From positions 117,899 through 171,946 of the forward strand of contig JBFLXB010000003.1 of assembly GCA_040757335.1 (NCBI GenBank): 54,048 nt of DNA. The letters are read 5' to 3'. The stretch comes from Nitrospirota bacterium (lineage in GTDB: Bacteria; Nitrospirota; Nitrospiria; 2-01-FULL-66-17). Of this stretch, positions 7,187-15,943 are shown one piece after another. Within the stretch, counting starts at the first letter, position 1; the number at the start of each line of letters is the position of its first letter. The notes under the pieces are model-generated. The model was not told where the DNA came from. It ran no database searches and saw only the letters and a program-made list of their open reading frames with translations. The position numbers and the translations under genes are program-made.

Positions 7187-9136
7187 ATGAAGCTGATGAG
7201 AGCGATGGGGAATGGAAAGAGGGTATGGTCCCTCTTGATGCTGGGGGCAATGGCGTTCACGCTGCTCCTTCCTCTGGCGCTCGTTGTTGTCCCGACCACC
7301 GCGCTGGCCGACGAGGCTGCTACGACGGCCGCGGCGACCGAGGGGTGTGAAAAGAAAGGCAAAGACGTCTATTTCAAGATTGAGGGCTGTGTTTCCGGTC
7401 CTCCGGCGCCGCAGACGACCGCGACCGACTACCCATCGTATAACCTGCCGTACCCCTTGAGTGAAAACCGAGTGATCGTCTGGACCGTCGCGCAGCAGCA
7501 CCTCTATTTCGGGAGCTTCGTGTTGGCGGTGCCGATCTTCTGCATGATCATCGAGCTGGTCGGGATCATGTCCAAAGACCGGGCGATCGGCAAGCGATAC
7601 GACGACCTGGCTCATGACTTCGTCCGCATCAGCTTGACTGCCTACTCGGTGACCGCCATCCTCGGCGGTCTGTTGCTCTTCACGTTCATCTCGCTGTACC
7701 CGGTATTCTTCAGTTACCTGACGTCGCTCTTCAAGCCGTTCATGCACATCTACGCGCTCCTCTTCCTGGCGGAGAGCGGGACACTCTACATCTACTACTA
7801 CGGTTGGGACCGGATGAACGACGGCGGGTTTCTCAAGTGGATCCACGCCACGCTGGGCGTCCTTCTCAACGTCTTTGGCAGCGTCTTGATGATGTTGGCC
7901 AACTCCTGGGCCAGTTTCATGATGTCCCCGGCCGGCGTCGATGAGAAGGGCCAGTTCCTGGGGAATCTGACGCACGTGCTCCACAACGCGCTGTGGAATC
8001 CGTTGAACGTGCACCGCATCATCGGCAACATGGTGTTCGGGGGCGGGATCGTGGCGGCGTACGCGGCCTACAAATTCCTCTCGTCCAAAACCGACAACGA
8101 GAAGGCATATTATGACTGGATGGGATACGTGGCGATGTTCCTGGCCATCGCGTCCCTGATCCCGCTTCCGTTCGCGGGCTACTGGCTGATGCGCGAGGTC
8201 TACGCCTACCGCCAGCAGATGGGCATCACGCTGATGGGCGGGTTGCTCGCCTGGTTGTTCATCATTCAGGCCGTGCTCATCGGCGCCCTGTTCTTCACCA
8301 CCAACTACTACCTGTTCAACGGCATGGGGCGGATGCGGGGTTCCGAACCCTACCGGAAATACATCAAATACATCCTGTTCCTCACCACCGCGGCGTTCCT
8401 CGTGTGGCTGACGCCCCACACGCTGGTGATGCGCGCCGCCGAGCTCAAAGCCATCGGCGGCCAGCAGCATCCCGTGATCGGGAACTTCGGGGTGATGTCG
8501 GCGAAGAACGGTGCCGTGAACACGATGTTGATGACCACGATCATTTCGTTCATCTTGTACCAGCGGTGCAACAAGATCATCACGGTCTCGTGGGCCGCCT
8601 GGGGCAACGCCGTGATGATCGGGATGTTCGCGGTGGCGATGGTGAACAACTGGTGGCTGGCGATCATCGGCTACTACATCCCGGCGAACGTTCGCGTCGG
8701 CCTCTCCGTACCCCAGGTGATGGGGACCCTGACGTGTCTCTTCGTCGGTCTCGCCCTCAACAGCGCCATGATGAGGGGCGCCAAGCTCACCGGTCCGGTC
8801 GAGTGGGGCAAGATCTCCGTGCGCTCCCAGTACGGGCTCTTTGCGCTGGCGGTGTCCTTTACGTGGTTGATGGCGCTGATGGGGTATATCCGATCTTCGG
8901 TGCGATTGTTCTGGCACGCGATGGAGGTGTTCAGGGACAACTCCCCCTGGGCCTTCACCCACACGATCGGATTTGCGGCGAACGTCATGTCTTTCAACGT
9001 GTTGATCTTTTGGGTCTTCACATTGTTCGTGTTCTGGCTTGGGGAATTCTCTACGCACAAACAACTGCCTTCGATGGTCGACGAGCGCAAACCCGTTGGC
9101 CTCGGGCAGCCGGTGATCGCCGGAGGGTCGAAGTAA
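7187..9136 (+). CDS. Cytochrome bd-like terminal oxidase large subunit (CydA-related)
   Basis: 649-residue polytopic membrane protein, inferred to reduce oxygen. AAGGAG precedes ATG 7187. The N-terminus looks like a signal sequence or first helix ending TTALADE, then a periplasmic segment with Cys54 and Cys68. CydA-like landmarks follow: WTVAQQHLYFGSFV (His105, likely the counterpart of the heme-binding histidine in helix 1), LAESGTLYIYYYGWD (Glu196), LANSWASFMMSPAG and NVHRIIGNMVFGGG (His276). The long quinol-binding loop and GRQPW motif of classical CydA are not seen, and the chain carries several extra C-terminal helices. No CydB gene follows; three cytochromes c do. This resembles the bd-like oxidases of Nitrospira. 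Heme content and donor are inferred. Confidence 0.85.
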   Translation: MKLMRAMGNGKRVWSLLMLGAMAFTLLLPLALVVVPTTALADEAATTAAATEGCEKKGKDVYFKIEGCVSGPPAPQTTATDYPSYNLPYPLSENRVIVWTVAQQHLYFGSFVLAVPIFCMIIELVGIMSKDRAIGKRYDDLAHDFVRISLTAYSVTAILGGLLLFTFISLYPVFFSYLTSLFKPFMHIYALLFLAESGTLYIYYYGWDRMNDGGFLKWIHATLGVLLNVFGSVLMMLANSWASFMMSPAGVDEKGQFLGNLTHVLHNALWNPLNVHRIIGNMVFGGGIVAAYAAYKFLSSKTDNEKAYYDWMGYVAMFLAIASLIPLPFAGYWLMREVYAYRQQMGITLMGGLLAWLFIIQAVLIGALFFTTNYYLFNGMGRMRGSEPYRKYIKYILFLTTAAFLVWLTPHTLVMRAAELKAIGGQQHPVIGNFGVMSAKNGAVNTMLMTTIISFILYQRCNKIITVSWAAWGNAVMIGMFAVAMVNNWWLAIIGYYIPANVRVGLSVPQVMGTLTCLFVGLALNSAMMRGAKLTGPVEWGKISVRSQYGLFALAVSFTWLMALMGYIRSSVRLFWHAMEVFRDNSPWAFTHTIGFAANVMSFNVLIFWVFTLFVFWLGEFSTHKQLPSMVDERKPVGLGQPVIAGGSK

Positions 9137-9210
9137 CGTCGATTAAGTAATTCGCGGAGCGGCCCCTCCGTCCTGGAGGGGCCGCCAATCCCAGACTAGG
9201 AGAGGATGCG

Positions 9211-10467
9211 GTGATTCCAGGAAAGCTCGGCCTCATTGTGGGTATTGTCGCAGGCGTCTGGTTTATCAAGTGGGCATCGAGTGGACTGGGTCCGCTCGGC
9301 CTGGCGTTCGGCCTGTTGCTCAGCGCGGTCTTTCTGATGTGGCTGGGCTACATGCTCCCCAAGGCTCGGATGCTGCTGGTCTCAATCGGGTTCTTCACGT
9401 TGATGAGCGGATCCTTTGCCAGCTATTCGAACTGGCTACCACAGAGCCGCGGTGAGGTGCCGCCGGTGGAGCCAGCCGGCGCCGCCAAGAAAGCCGAGGA
9501 CATGACGACCCAGGAACTCGCGGACAAAGGCGAGATGATCATCTTCGGCGAGATGGGCACGCTCCACGGCCAGGGGAAAGGGCAGTGTCCGCTGTGTCAC
9601 GGGTTCAAGAAGGGTGACGTGAGCGAGCGCGCGCCGAACCTGGCCGGCATCCCGTCACGTGCCGCGGAGCGGATCAAAGATCCCCGGTATCTCAAACCCG
9701 ATTCCGTGCAGACCGAAGCGTTTTCAGGGAGCGGGCGGGCGACGTCGGCCATTGAGTACATCGCCGAGTCCCATTCCTGCCCGAACTGCTTCATCGTGGC
9801 TGGGTTCGGAGTAAAGGGCAGCAACGACCGCGAAAGCCCGATGCCCCAGGTCCACAAGCCGCCGATCCAGCTCTCCATCGATGAACTGATCGCGGTCGAT
9901 ACCTGGTTGTTCACTCGCGAGGGCGAAGAGGCCCCGGCGGTTGCGGATCTCCGTGCGGCCTACGAAAAGTTTATCCCGGCCGCTGACCGGCCCGAACCGG
10001 CTCAAGAAGCCGCGGCGCCTGCGGGTGGCGCTCCCGCCATCGCGATCGCGATGGGAACCGATAAGCCGGAAGATATGCTGACTAAGATGGGGTGCGGAGC
10101 CTGTCACACGATTCCCACCACCCCCAACAAGTTTGGCGCCATCGGCCCTGTCCTGGTCGAAAAGACCAATGCGAGTAAGCGCATCGCATCTCCGGAGTAT
10201 CAGGCTCGCGTGAAGGCCGGCAAGGCTCACGCGAAGACTCCAAAAGAGTATGTTATCGAGTCGATCATGAATCCGAGCGCCTTCGTGATTCCAGCATTCA
10301 AGAACCCGGGCGCTCCGGATGTGTCGATGATGCCTGCTGATTTCTCCAAGAAGTTTACTTACGAAGCGGTCGAAAAGCTGGCGGATTTTCTGTTGTCGAT
10401 CGACGAGTCGGCCGCGGCAAAGGACGGGATCAAAGTCGACAAGGATGGGAAGAAACTGCCTGGGTAG
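9211..10467 (+). CDS. Membrane-anchored diheme c-type cytochrome
   Basis: 418 residues from GTG 9211, with AGGAGAGG five bases upstream. Three hydrophobic helices occupy about residues 5-72; the rest is predicted periplasmic. Two CXXCH heme c sites are present: CPLCH (126-130) and CGACH (295-299). A further CPNC at about 190-193 lacks the histidine. The two heme domains are joined by an Ala/Pro-rich linker. Lying 74 bases after the oxidase subunit and on the same strand, it is the obvious candidate for electron delivery to it. Confidence 0.9.
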   Translation: MIPGKLGLIVGIVAGVWFIKWASSGLGPLGLAFGLLLSAVFLMWLGYMLPKARMLLVSIGFFTLMSGSFASYSNWLPQSRGEVPPVEPAGAAKKAEDMTTQELADKGEMIIFGEMGTLHGQGKGQCPLCHGFKKGDVSERAPNLAGIPSRAAERIKDPRYLKPDSVQTEAFSGSGRATSAIEYIAESHSCPNCFIVAGFGVKGSNDRESPMPQVHKPPIQLSIDELIAVDTWLFTREGEEAPAVADLRAAYEKFIPAADRPEPAQEAAAPAGGAPAIAIAMGTDKPEDMLTKMGCGACHTIPTTPNKFGAIGPVLVEKTNASKRIASPEYQARVKAGKAHAKTPKEYVIESIMNPSAFVIPAFKNPGAPDVSMMPADFSKKFTYEAVEKLADFLLSIDESAAAKDGIKVDKDGKKLPG

Positions 10468-10551
10468 TTGTCGACTTGCGCGGTTGGCTGAGTGTCACAC
10501 GAACGGGTGCAGTGGCTAGTGTCACTTCCGTACTAGGGGAGGAGGGGTCCG

Positions 10552-11469
10552 GTGGGTAAGATTTGGATTCCAGGAGCCATGCCGGTTGAGCTCTTGCTGA
10601 TTCTGGCGGCAGTGTTCTTCGCCTTCGTGGCCGGTGGGTGGGTGCTGAAGAAGCAAGGTCGGCCGATTCCGAAGTTCTGGCAAGCGATTCTAATCTGGAT
10701 CGCCGCCTACGTCGTTCTCCGCTACGTCTTGTATCCACCGATTCCTTCGGCCCTCCTCAAGACCTACATGGGGCTGATCACCCTGGTGCTCTTCCTGTTG
10801 GTGTCGTCCGACGAGGAGTCTTGGACCGAATTCAAGGATCCCATCCTCAAGGTGCTGAGGGGAGCGACGCCAGGATTTCGGAGCATTCGTACCATCACGT
10901 TCGTGGCGCTTCCCGCGCTCATCGCGTTTGGAACCTACGACACGATCGTGCCGAAATTCGAGGAGCCGATCGAGCTGCGAACCGTGCACCCTGCGCCTCC
11001 GGCTTCGGTCAAGGTTGCCGGAAAGACCTTCACGCTGCAGACCGCTGAGAATCCGTTCCGCGTGGATGAAGAGGGTAAGTACTCGCGCGATATTCAGCAG
11101 CAGCACGTCAATGACAATCCCTGGGATCCCAACGCCGTCAAGTACATGAAATACGTTCGGGAAGGCGGCGCGATCTTTTTCCAGAATTGCCACTTCTGCC
11201 ACGGAGATAACCTCGACGGACGCGGTATGTTCGCGTTCGCGTTCAACCCGATTCCGGCCAACTTCACGGACGCTGGCACGATTGCTCAGTTGCAGGAAAC
11301 CTTCGTGTTCTGGCGCGTGGCCAAGGGCGGGATGGGGCTTCCACGCGAAGGCTTCCCGTGGGCGTCCGTGATGCCGCCGTGGGAGCAGCACCTGACCACC
11401 GACGAGATGTGGAAGGTGATCATGTTCGAGTACTGGCACACGGGCTTCTATCCAAGAACGTGGGATTGA
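10552..11469 (+). CDS. Membrane-anchored monoheme c-type cytochrome
   Basis: 305 residues from GTG 10552 with GGGGAGGAGGGG just upstream. Four hydrophobic segments lie in the first 130 residues. A periplasmic domain follows with one heme c site, CHFCH (213-217), and a probable axial methionine in WASVMPPWE. The domain architecture (multi-helix anchor then cytochrome c) parallels the previous gene. It belongs to the same operon, 84 bases downstream of it. Predicted role: heme relay or anchoring subunit of the bd-like oxidase complex. Confidence 0.88.
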   Translation: MGKIWIPGAMPVELLLILAAVFFAFVAGGWVLKKQGRPIPKFWQAILIWIAAYVVLRYVLYPPIPSALLKTYMGLITLVLFLLVSSDEESWTEFKDPILKVLRGATPGFRSIRTITFVALPALIAFGTYDTIVPKFEEPIELRTVHPAPPASVKVAGKTFTLQTAENPFRVDEEGKYSRDIQQQHVNDNPWDPNAVKYMKYVREGGAIFFQNCHFCHGDNLDGRGMFAFAFNPIPANFTDAGTIAQLQETFVFWRVAKGGMGLPREGFPWASVMPPWEQHLTTDEMWKVIMFEYWHTGFYPRTWD

Positions 11470-11518
11470 TCGAGCGTAAGTCGCGCCAACTCATCCAGGA
11501 AAAATCGGGAGTCTGACG

Positions 11519-13201
11519 ATGAAGGGGATACTGAAGGGTTCGAGCAAGCGGGGACTGGTGATCGGGCTCACTCTGTTTGCTCTAATCGGGGCGGTGCTTG
11601 TGTCCACAGTCGTGATCACGACCGCGCAAGAAGAGAAAGCCGCGGCTCCAGCGACAGCGGCCATTCCTCCAAAGGCGACGCCTGAAGATTTGGAAGCCGG
11701 GAAAGCAGTCTATTTCAGAAAATGTGTCTGGTGCCACGGCCCTGAAGGTGCGGGAGATGGTCCCGGCGCGGACCGCTTGTGGCCACGACCCCGGAACTTC
11801 AATCAGGGGACCTTCAAGATCCGCCATACGGCGAGCGGAGAACTTCCCTTGCTCGACGATCTGTTCCAGACCGTGACCCATGGCCTTCCGGGTTCGGCCA
11901 TGCCCGCGTGGGACGGCATCTTGAGCGAAAAGCAGCGGCGGCAGGTCGTGGAGTTCGTCCGCACCGAGTTGGTGAAGGATCGCGACTTTACCGACGCTGA
12001 GACCGAGACCTATACACCGATCAATTTCGGGAAACAAGTCCCCAGCTCGGAAGAAAGCATCGCGCGCGGCAAAGAAGTGTTCATGAACAAGGGGAAGTGT
12101 GTGGAGTGCCACGGCCCCGAAGCCCGAGGCGACGGGAATGCGACTCAGAAGGACGAGTGGGACTTCCCGATCCGGCCCGCGGATCTCCACAAGTGCTGGA
12201 ACTTCAGAGGCAATCGTGGCGATCCGTATAATCCGGCGAATATCTTCCGGGAGGTTTCGACCGGACTCAACGGCACGCCCATGCCGTCGTTCGCAGATGT
12301 GCTCAGTGAGGAACAGCGGTGGGACGTCGCGAACTTTGTGATTTCGCTGTGCCCCAAGAAGCAGATCGACCCGCTGACCATGAAGCCGAATAACGATTTC
12401 GTGGTGCGATCCAAGTTCGCGGAGGGTGACCTTCCGACGGATCCGGACGATCCCAAGTGGCAGGAAATGGCACCGAACTACGTGGGACTGGGCGGACAGA
12501 TCACCCACAAGCCGAGAAATTTCGTTCGCCTGGTCGACGATGCCTGGGTTCGTTCGTTGTACAACGACAAGGAAATCGCGTACCTGATCGAGTGGGATGA
12601 TCGAAACAAGAGCGTCGCCACGCCCGAAGCACTGGCCATGGCCGCGACGTTTGAAGAAACCCCGCCGGAGGGCAAGCCCATTGCCGAGCGCGAGTACCCC
12701 GTGTTCAATGACGCCGCTGCGATTCAGTTTCCGACCAAGTGGGAAACGCTCAACGCGCCGGAGAAACCGCGCTTCATGTTCGGCGACGCAAAGAACGGCG
12801 TGGATATCTGGAAGTGGTCGGCCGATGGGTCGGTGAAAATGCTCAACGGCAGTGGGTGGGATCAGGAACTCGTTCCGCACGGGAGCGGTGAGGTCACGAC
12901 GCCGTACGTCCAGCACAAGGACGGACAATGGAGAGTCATTTTCAAGCGGCCGCTGGTGACCGATGACAAGGAGAAAGCCGTCCAGTTCACCACCGGCCAG
13001 TACATTCCAACGCTCTTCTTCGTCTGGGACGGGCACAACGGTGATACCGGCCGGAAAACTTCGCTCTCGAGCTGGTATTACACGATCTTGATGCCGCCGA
13101 TCCCGACCAAGGCGTACGTCTATCCGTTGTTCGCCGCGGCGTTCGTGATCGGGCTGCAATTCTGGGTCACGTCCAAGGTCAAGAACGGCAAGAAGAAGTA
13201 A
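11519..13201 (+). CDS. Diheme cytochrome c fused to an ethylbenzene-dehydrogenase-type heme b domain
   Basis: 560 residues. N-terminal signal/anchor helix (GLVIGLTLFALIGAVLVSTV), two cytochrome c domains with CVWCH (69-73) and CVECH (194-198), then a C-terminal domain resembling the heme-b-binding gamma subunit of ethylbenzene dehydrogenase and related molybdoenzymes (about residues 290-520, including DIWKWSADGSVKMLNG). A final membrane helix (YPLFAAAFVIGLQFW) is followed by a basic tail. The fusion could carry three hemes and bridge a periplasmic donor to the membrane. It is the last gene before a strong terminator, so it closes the oxidase operon. Domain assignment by eye is good for the c domains and fair for the b domain. 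Confidence 0.85.
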   Translation: MKGILKGSSKRGLVIGLTLFALIGAVLVSTVVITTAQEEKAAAPATAAIPPKATPEDLEAGKAVYFRKCVWCHGPEGAGDGPGADRLWPRPRNFNQGTFKIRHTASGELPLLDDLFQTVTHGLPGSAMPAWDGILSEKQRRQVVEFVRTELVKDRDFTDAETETYTPINFGKQVPSSEESIARGKEVFMNKGKCVECHGPEARGDGNATQKDEWDFPIRPADLHKCWNFRGNRGDPYNPANIFREVSTGLNGTPMPSFADVLSEEQRWDVANFVISLCPKKQIDPLTMKPNNDFVVRSKFAEGDLPTDPDDPKWQEMAPNYVGLGGQITHKPRNFVRLVDDAWVRSLYNDKEIAYLIEWDDRNKSVATPEALAMAATFEETPPEGKPIAEREYPVFNDAAAIQFPTKWETLNAPEKPRFMFGDAKNGVDIWKWSADGSVKMLNGSGWDQELVPHGSGEVTTPYVQHKDGQWRVIFKRPLVTDDKEKAVQFTTGQYIPTLFFVWDGHNGDTGRKTSLSSWYYTILMPPIPTKAYVYPLFAAAFVIGLQFWVTSKVKNGKKK

Positions 13202-13228
13202 CGAACTGGGTGTGCAGTCGGAGCATTG

Positions 13229-13261
13229 GAGGCCCTGCGCGACGCGCAGGGCCTCTTTTTG
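13229..13261 (+). terminator. Strong intrinsic terminator of the oxidase operon
   Basis: A perfect 12-bp GC-rich stem (GAGGCCCTGCGC paired with GCGCAGGGCCTC) with a GAC loop spans 13229-13255 and is followed by TTTTTG. It lies 28 bases after the last cytochrome gene. Confidence 0.93.
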
Positions 13262-13277
13262 TCTGGGCCGCGTTAAA

Positions 13278-13309
13278 ATCCCCCTTGGCAAACGGGGGGC
13301 AGGGGGGAT
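13278..13309. repeat. Short C/G-tract inverted repeat
   Basis: ATCCCCC at 13278-13284 is mirrored by GGGGGAT at 13303-13309, with a G-rich middle (ACGGGGGGCAG). The arrangement resembles the short C-run/G-run palindromes found dispersed in many bacterial genomes. It lies between the operon terminator and the next gene; no function can be assigned. Confidence 0.55.
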
Positions 13310-13319
13310 GTAGTTCCAC

Positions 13320-14123
13320 ATGGGCGAAAAATCCGAAATTCTGTTTCTGCTGTTCAGCCAACTTTCAGTCGGAGGGATCGTGCTGCTGGCGGCGATCGCC
13401 AAGCGGCAGCTCGGCCTCAGTTTCTTTCGCCTGAATGGGATGATCTTCTTCCTGCTGTTCGGCGTGGCTGTTCCGGGCATTCCCACGAGCGAGACCACGA
13501 GCCTCTGGTCGCAGGCGGTGATCATCCTGACGCTTGCCTATTCGGTCGCGCTGTTCGTGTATGTGGTGACGTTCTGGATCAAGAAGGAGACCCATCCCGT
13601 GTTCTGGCTCTATGCCGCCGCCGGGCTCGGCATTGCCCTGGTGGCCGCAAGCGGCTGGTTCTATGCCGCGCGCTCTGGTGGCGGGCTGGCGGCCGAGTTG
13701 ATCCCGGTGAGTTTTCTCTTCTCCGCGCTGATTTTAGGATCGTCGCTGCTGGGGATGTTGTTGGGACACCGCTATCTGACCAATCCCCATTTGCCGATGA
13801 GCCATCTCAACTTCGTGGCCTGGGTGTTTCTGATCGCGGTGTTGCTGCAGGGTGGGTTGACGGTCGCGGCGTTTTGGTTTGGCCTGAGTCCGGACGCGGC
13901 GTTCGCCGCCCTGCGCCTGGAGAGCGTGCTCGGTCTCTTCCTCTGGATCCGCCTGGCCATCGGCATTGCCGGGCCGCTGGTGCTGGCCGTGATGATTCTC
14001 AACACCATCCGGTATCAAGCCAACATGTCCGCCACGGGTCTCATGTATATCGCGGTGATTATGGTGATGGCGGGCGAGGCGTTTTCGCGGTATCTGCTGG
14101 TCGCCGAATCCATCCTGTTATAA
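13320..14123 (+). CDS. Polytopic membrane protein, possibly DmsC-like
   Basis: 267 residues with about eight predicted membrane helices and few charged residues. The last helices contain LNTIRYQANMSATGLMYIAVI and MAGEAFSRYLLVAES, which recall the C-terminal pattern of DmsC-type quinol-interacting anchors (a glutamate near an arginine on the last helix). RYLTNPHLPMSHLN is a conserved-looking loop. No ribosome site better than weak is seen before ATG 13320. It sits outside the oxidase terminator but directly after it. Membrane location is clear; the DmsC relation and any quinone role are tentative. Confidence 0.65.
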   Translation: MGEKSEILFLLFSQLSVGGIVLLAAIAKRQLGLSFFRLNGMIFFLLFGVAVPGIPTSETTSLWSQAVIILTLAYSVALFVYVVTFWIKKETHPVFWLYAAAGLGIALVAASGWFYAARSGGGLAAELIPVSFLFSALILGSSLLGMLLGHRYLTNPHLPMSHLNFVAWVFLIAVLLQGGLTVAAFWFGLSPDAAFAALRLESVLGLFLWIRLAIGIAGPLVLAVMILNTIRYQANMSATGLMYIAVIMVMAGEAFSRYLLVAESILL

Positions 14124-14127
14124 TTCA

Positions 14128-14253
14128 GCGCCCGTCCATGAAGGGTCATCTGCGGCGTTGCCGCTGCGCATCCGCTCCTCGCGTACGCACTTAGTACGCT
14201 CCGGTGCGGTGCTCGCGGCGCCTTGCATCTGACGCCTTCCTGAACAGGCGCGC
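14128..14253. repeat. Dispersed palindromic element, copy 1
   Basis: About 126 bp of imperfect inverted repeat. The left end (GCGCCCGTCCATGAAGGGTC) is mirrored by GCCTTCCTGAACAGGCGCGC on the right. Inside, CATCTGCGGCGTTGCCGCTG on the left faces GGCGCCTTGCATCTG on the right. It starts five bases after the preceding stop and ends about eleven bases before the start codon of the next gene, replacing any ribosome site there. Related copies are at 40933, 42069 and 48034. Confidence 0.8.
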
Positions 14254-14264
14254 GCCCTGCGCAA

Positions 14265-14969
14265 ATGCCAAAACAATCATACCAAGGGACTGTCACCGAC
14301 ATCGAGACCCTGACACCGACCGTCAAGGTCTTCCGCTTGGCGTTCGAGCCGGCGACGAATTTTTCGTTCATCGCTGGGCAATACGTGATGGTGGACGTCT
14401 TGAAGGACGGGGCGGTTATTCACAAGCCGTACTCGATTGCCTCCCCTCCGCATCAGAAAGACATCGATCTGTGCATTAAGTACGTGGAGGGGGGGTACGT
14501 CTCGACGTATTTCCATACCAAGGTTCGGGTGGGCGATGTGCTCACCGTGCACGAGGCGCTCGGGTTTTTTGTGGACCGTGGCGGGCCGCACGAGCGCGTG
14601 TACGTGGGAACCGGTACCGGGATCGCGCCGATCCGCAGCATGATCCTCGATCTATACCATGCTGGATTCGAGGGGCCGATGTCCGTGTATTTCGGGGTCC
14701 GGTACGAGGACGAACTTCTCTACGAGCCGGATTGGCGGAGGCTGGAAGCTGAACACCCCGCGTTTCGGTTCATTCCGGTGGTCAGTCGTCCCAAAACCTG
14801 GACCGGCCGCACTGGGTGGGTGCAGGACGCTTTGCGGGACACGTTGCGCGATCCTGCGTCCAAAGAGGTCTATGTCTGTGGGCTGGTGCCGATGGTCAAG
14901 GCCGTCAAGCCGTTGCTCATGGAATTGGGCGTGCCGCGGCAGCAAATTCACACCGAAAAATACATCTAA
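14265..14969 (+). CDS. Ferredoxin/flavodoxin-NADP reductase-type FAD oxidoreductase
   Basis: 234 residues with the FNR fold only: an FAD domain with HKPYSIAS (the RxYS-type FAD motif) at about residues 50-57, and an NAD(P) domain with GTGTGIAPIRSM near 118-129 and EVYVCGLVPMV near 203-213. There is no attached iron-sulfur domain, so it must pass electrons to a separate partner. The C-terminus ends HTEKYI. ATG 14265 has no Shine-Dalgarno sequence because a palindromic element runs almost up to it. It could serve the neighbouring respiratory region, but that link is only positional. Confidence 0.85.
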   Translation: MPKQSYQGTVTDIETLTPTVKVFRLAFEPATNFSFIAGQYVMVDVLKDGAVIHKPYSIASPPHQKDIDLCIKYVEGGYVSTYFHTKVRVGDVLTVHEALGFFVDRGGPHERVYVGTGTGIAPIRSMILDLYHAGFEGPMSVYFGVRYEDELLYEPDWRRLEAEHPAFRFIPVVSRPKTWTGRTGWVQDALRDTLRDPASKEVYVCGLVPMVKAVKPLLMELGVPRQQIHTEKYI

Positions 14970-14988
14970 ACCGTACGTCCATGGGATG

Positions 14989-15009
14989 GCGCACCACGGT
15001 GTGGTGCGC
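14989..15009. terminator. Hairpin after the FNR-type gene
   Basis: GCGCACCAC and GTGGTGCGC form a perfect 9-bp stem around GGT. No U-tract follows. It stands between the FNR-type stop and the yebC promoter and may end transcription or be a simple structural repeat. Confidence 0.45.
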
Positions 15010-15015
15010 TGCGCG

Positions 15016-15044
15016 TTGACTCGTTCGTCGCAGTTGTGTTACAA
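15016..15044 (+). promoter_or_regulatory. Probable promoter of yebC-ruvCAB
   Basis: TTGACT (15016-15021), 17 bases, TTACAA (15039-15044). The -35 box is good, the -10 box moderate. It sits 50 bases upstream of yebC. Confidence 0.5.
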
Positions 15045-15094
15045 CCAGCCTGTTTTTACGCGCTGATTTTCCGCCGTTCGACCGGGGTTTCGTC

Positions 15095-15847
15095 ATGTCA
15101 GGCCACTCAAAGTGGGCCACCACCAAGCATAAAAAAGCCGCGGCCGACGCCAAACGCGGGAAGATCTTCACCAAGCTCATCAAGGAATTGACGGTGGCCG
15201 CCCGCATCGGCGGCGGCGATCCGGACGGCAATCCACGCCTCCGCATGGCGATCCTGAAGTCCAAAGAAAACAACATGCCGGCGGACAACATCAAGCGCGC
15301 CATCATGAAGGGCACCGGTGAGCTCCCGGGCGTGACCTACGAAGAGTTCGTGTACGAAGGCTACGGTCCCGGGGGCACCGCTCTGTTGGTCGACATCATG
15401 ACCGACAACAAGAACCGCACCGTGTCCGAGATCCGCCACGTCTTCTCCAAACACGGCGGCAACATGGGGGAGGCGGGGTCCGTGGGGTGGATGTTCCAGA
15501 AGCGCGGCTATATCGTGGTTGAGAAGGCCAAGGCGGACGAGGACACCCTGATGACCCTGGCCTTGGACGCGGGCGCCGAAGACATGAAAACGGACGACCC
15601 CGAGCAGTACGAGGTCCTCACCGCGCCCTCCGAGTTCGAGCGCGTCAAGAAGGCGATCGAAGCCAAAGGGATCCCGATCGCGCTGGCCGAGATCAGCCAG
15701 ATCCCGCAGACCTACGTGAAGCTGGAGGGCAGGGACGCGGAGCAGATGCTCAAGTTGATGGAAGCCCTCGAGGATCACGACGACGTGCAGAAAGTGCACG
15801 CGAATTTCGACATTGATCAGGCCGTGATGGAGAAGGTGCTGGGGTAA
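15095..15847 (+). CDS. yebC: YebC/PmpR/TACO1-family protein
   Basis: 250 residues, the normal family length, with the diagnostic start [20 protein letters not shown] and the motifs [14 protein letters not shown] and [12 protein letters not shown]. Family members are cytoplasmic and have been reported both as DNA-binding regulators and as factors that relieve ribosome stalling at proline runs. It precedes ruvCAB, a common arrangement in bacteria. ATG 15095 has no strong ribosome site (GGGGTTTCGTC). Family certain; exact role not determinable from sequence. Confidence 0.95.
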   Translation: MSGHSKWATTKHKKAAADAKRGKIFTKLIKELTVAARIGGGDPDGNPRLRMAILKSKENNMPADNIKRAIMKGTGELPGVTYEEFVYEGYGPGGTALLVDIMTDNKNRTVSEIRHVFSKHGGNMGEAGSVGWMFQKRGYIVVEKAKADEDTLMTLALDAGAEDMKTDDPEQYEVLTAPSEFERVKKAIEAKGIPIALAEISQIPQTYVKLEGRDAEQMLKLMEALEDHDDVQKVHANFDIDQAVMEKVLG

Positions 15848-15943
15848 AGGGCCGATCCCAAAAAAGGCCAAGCATCTCGCAGCCTCGGGTCTGAAGTCGA
15901 CCCTGCGTTGCGTCAAGCAAGCTCGGAGGGGAGGGAGCCACCC

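Noticed and set aside
6779-9064. 761-residue open frame antisense to the oxidase gene
   Set aside because: His/Arg/Asp-rich and repetitive, no motif, no ribosome site, covers a convincing membrane protein gene on the other strand. High GC keeps antisense frames open.
7187-13201. Nitrite oxidoreductase or methane/manganese oxidation genes
   Set aside because: EB_dh-type and c-type cytochromes can belong to such systems, but no molybdopterin subunit, porin-cytochrome or multicopper oxidase is present; the lifestyle cannot be concluded from this window.
13278-13309. Part of the oxidase operon terminator
   Set aside because: The C/G-run palindrome lies after the real terminator (13229-13261), has no U-tract and a long unpaired centre; listed only as a short repeat.
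11582-13525. 647-residue frame antisense to the diheme/heme-b cytochrome
   Set aside because: Runs through the strong terminator and has Arg/Leu-rich composition with no domain. Shadow of the cytochrome gene.
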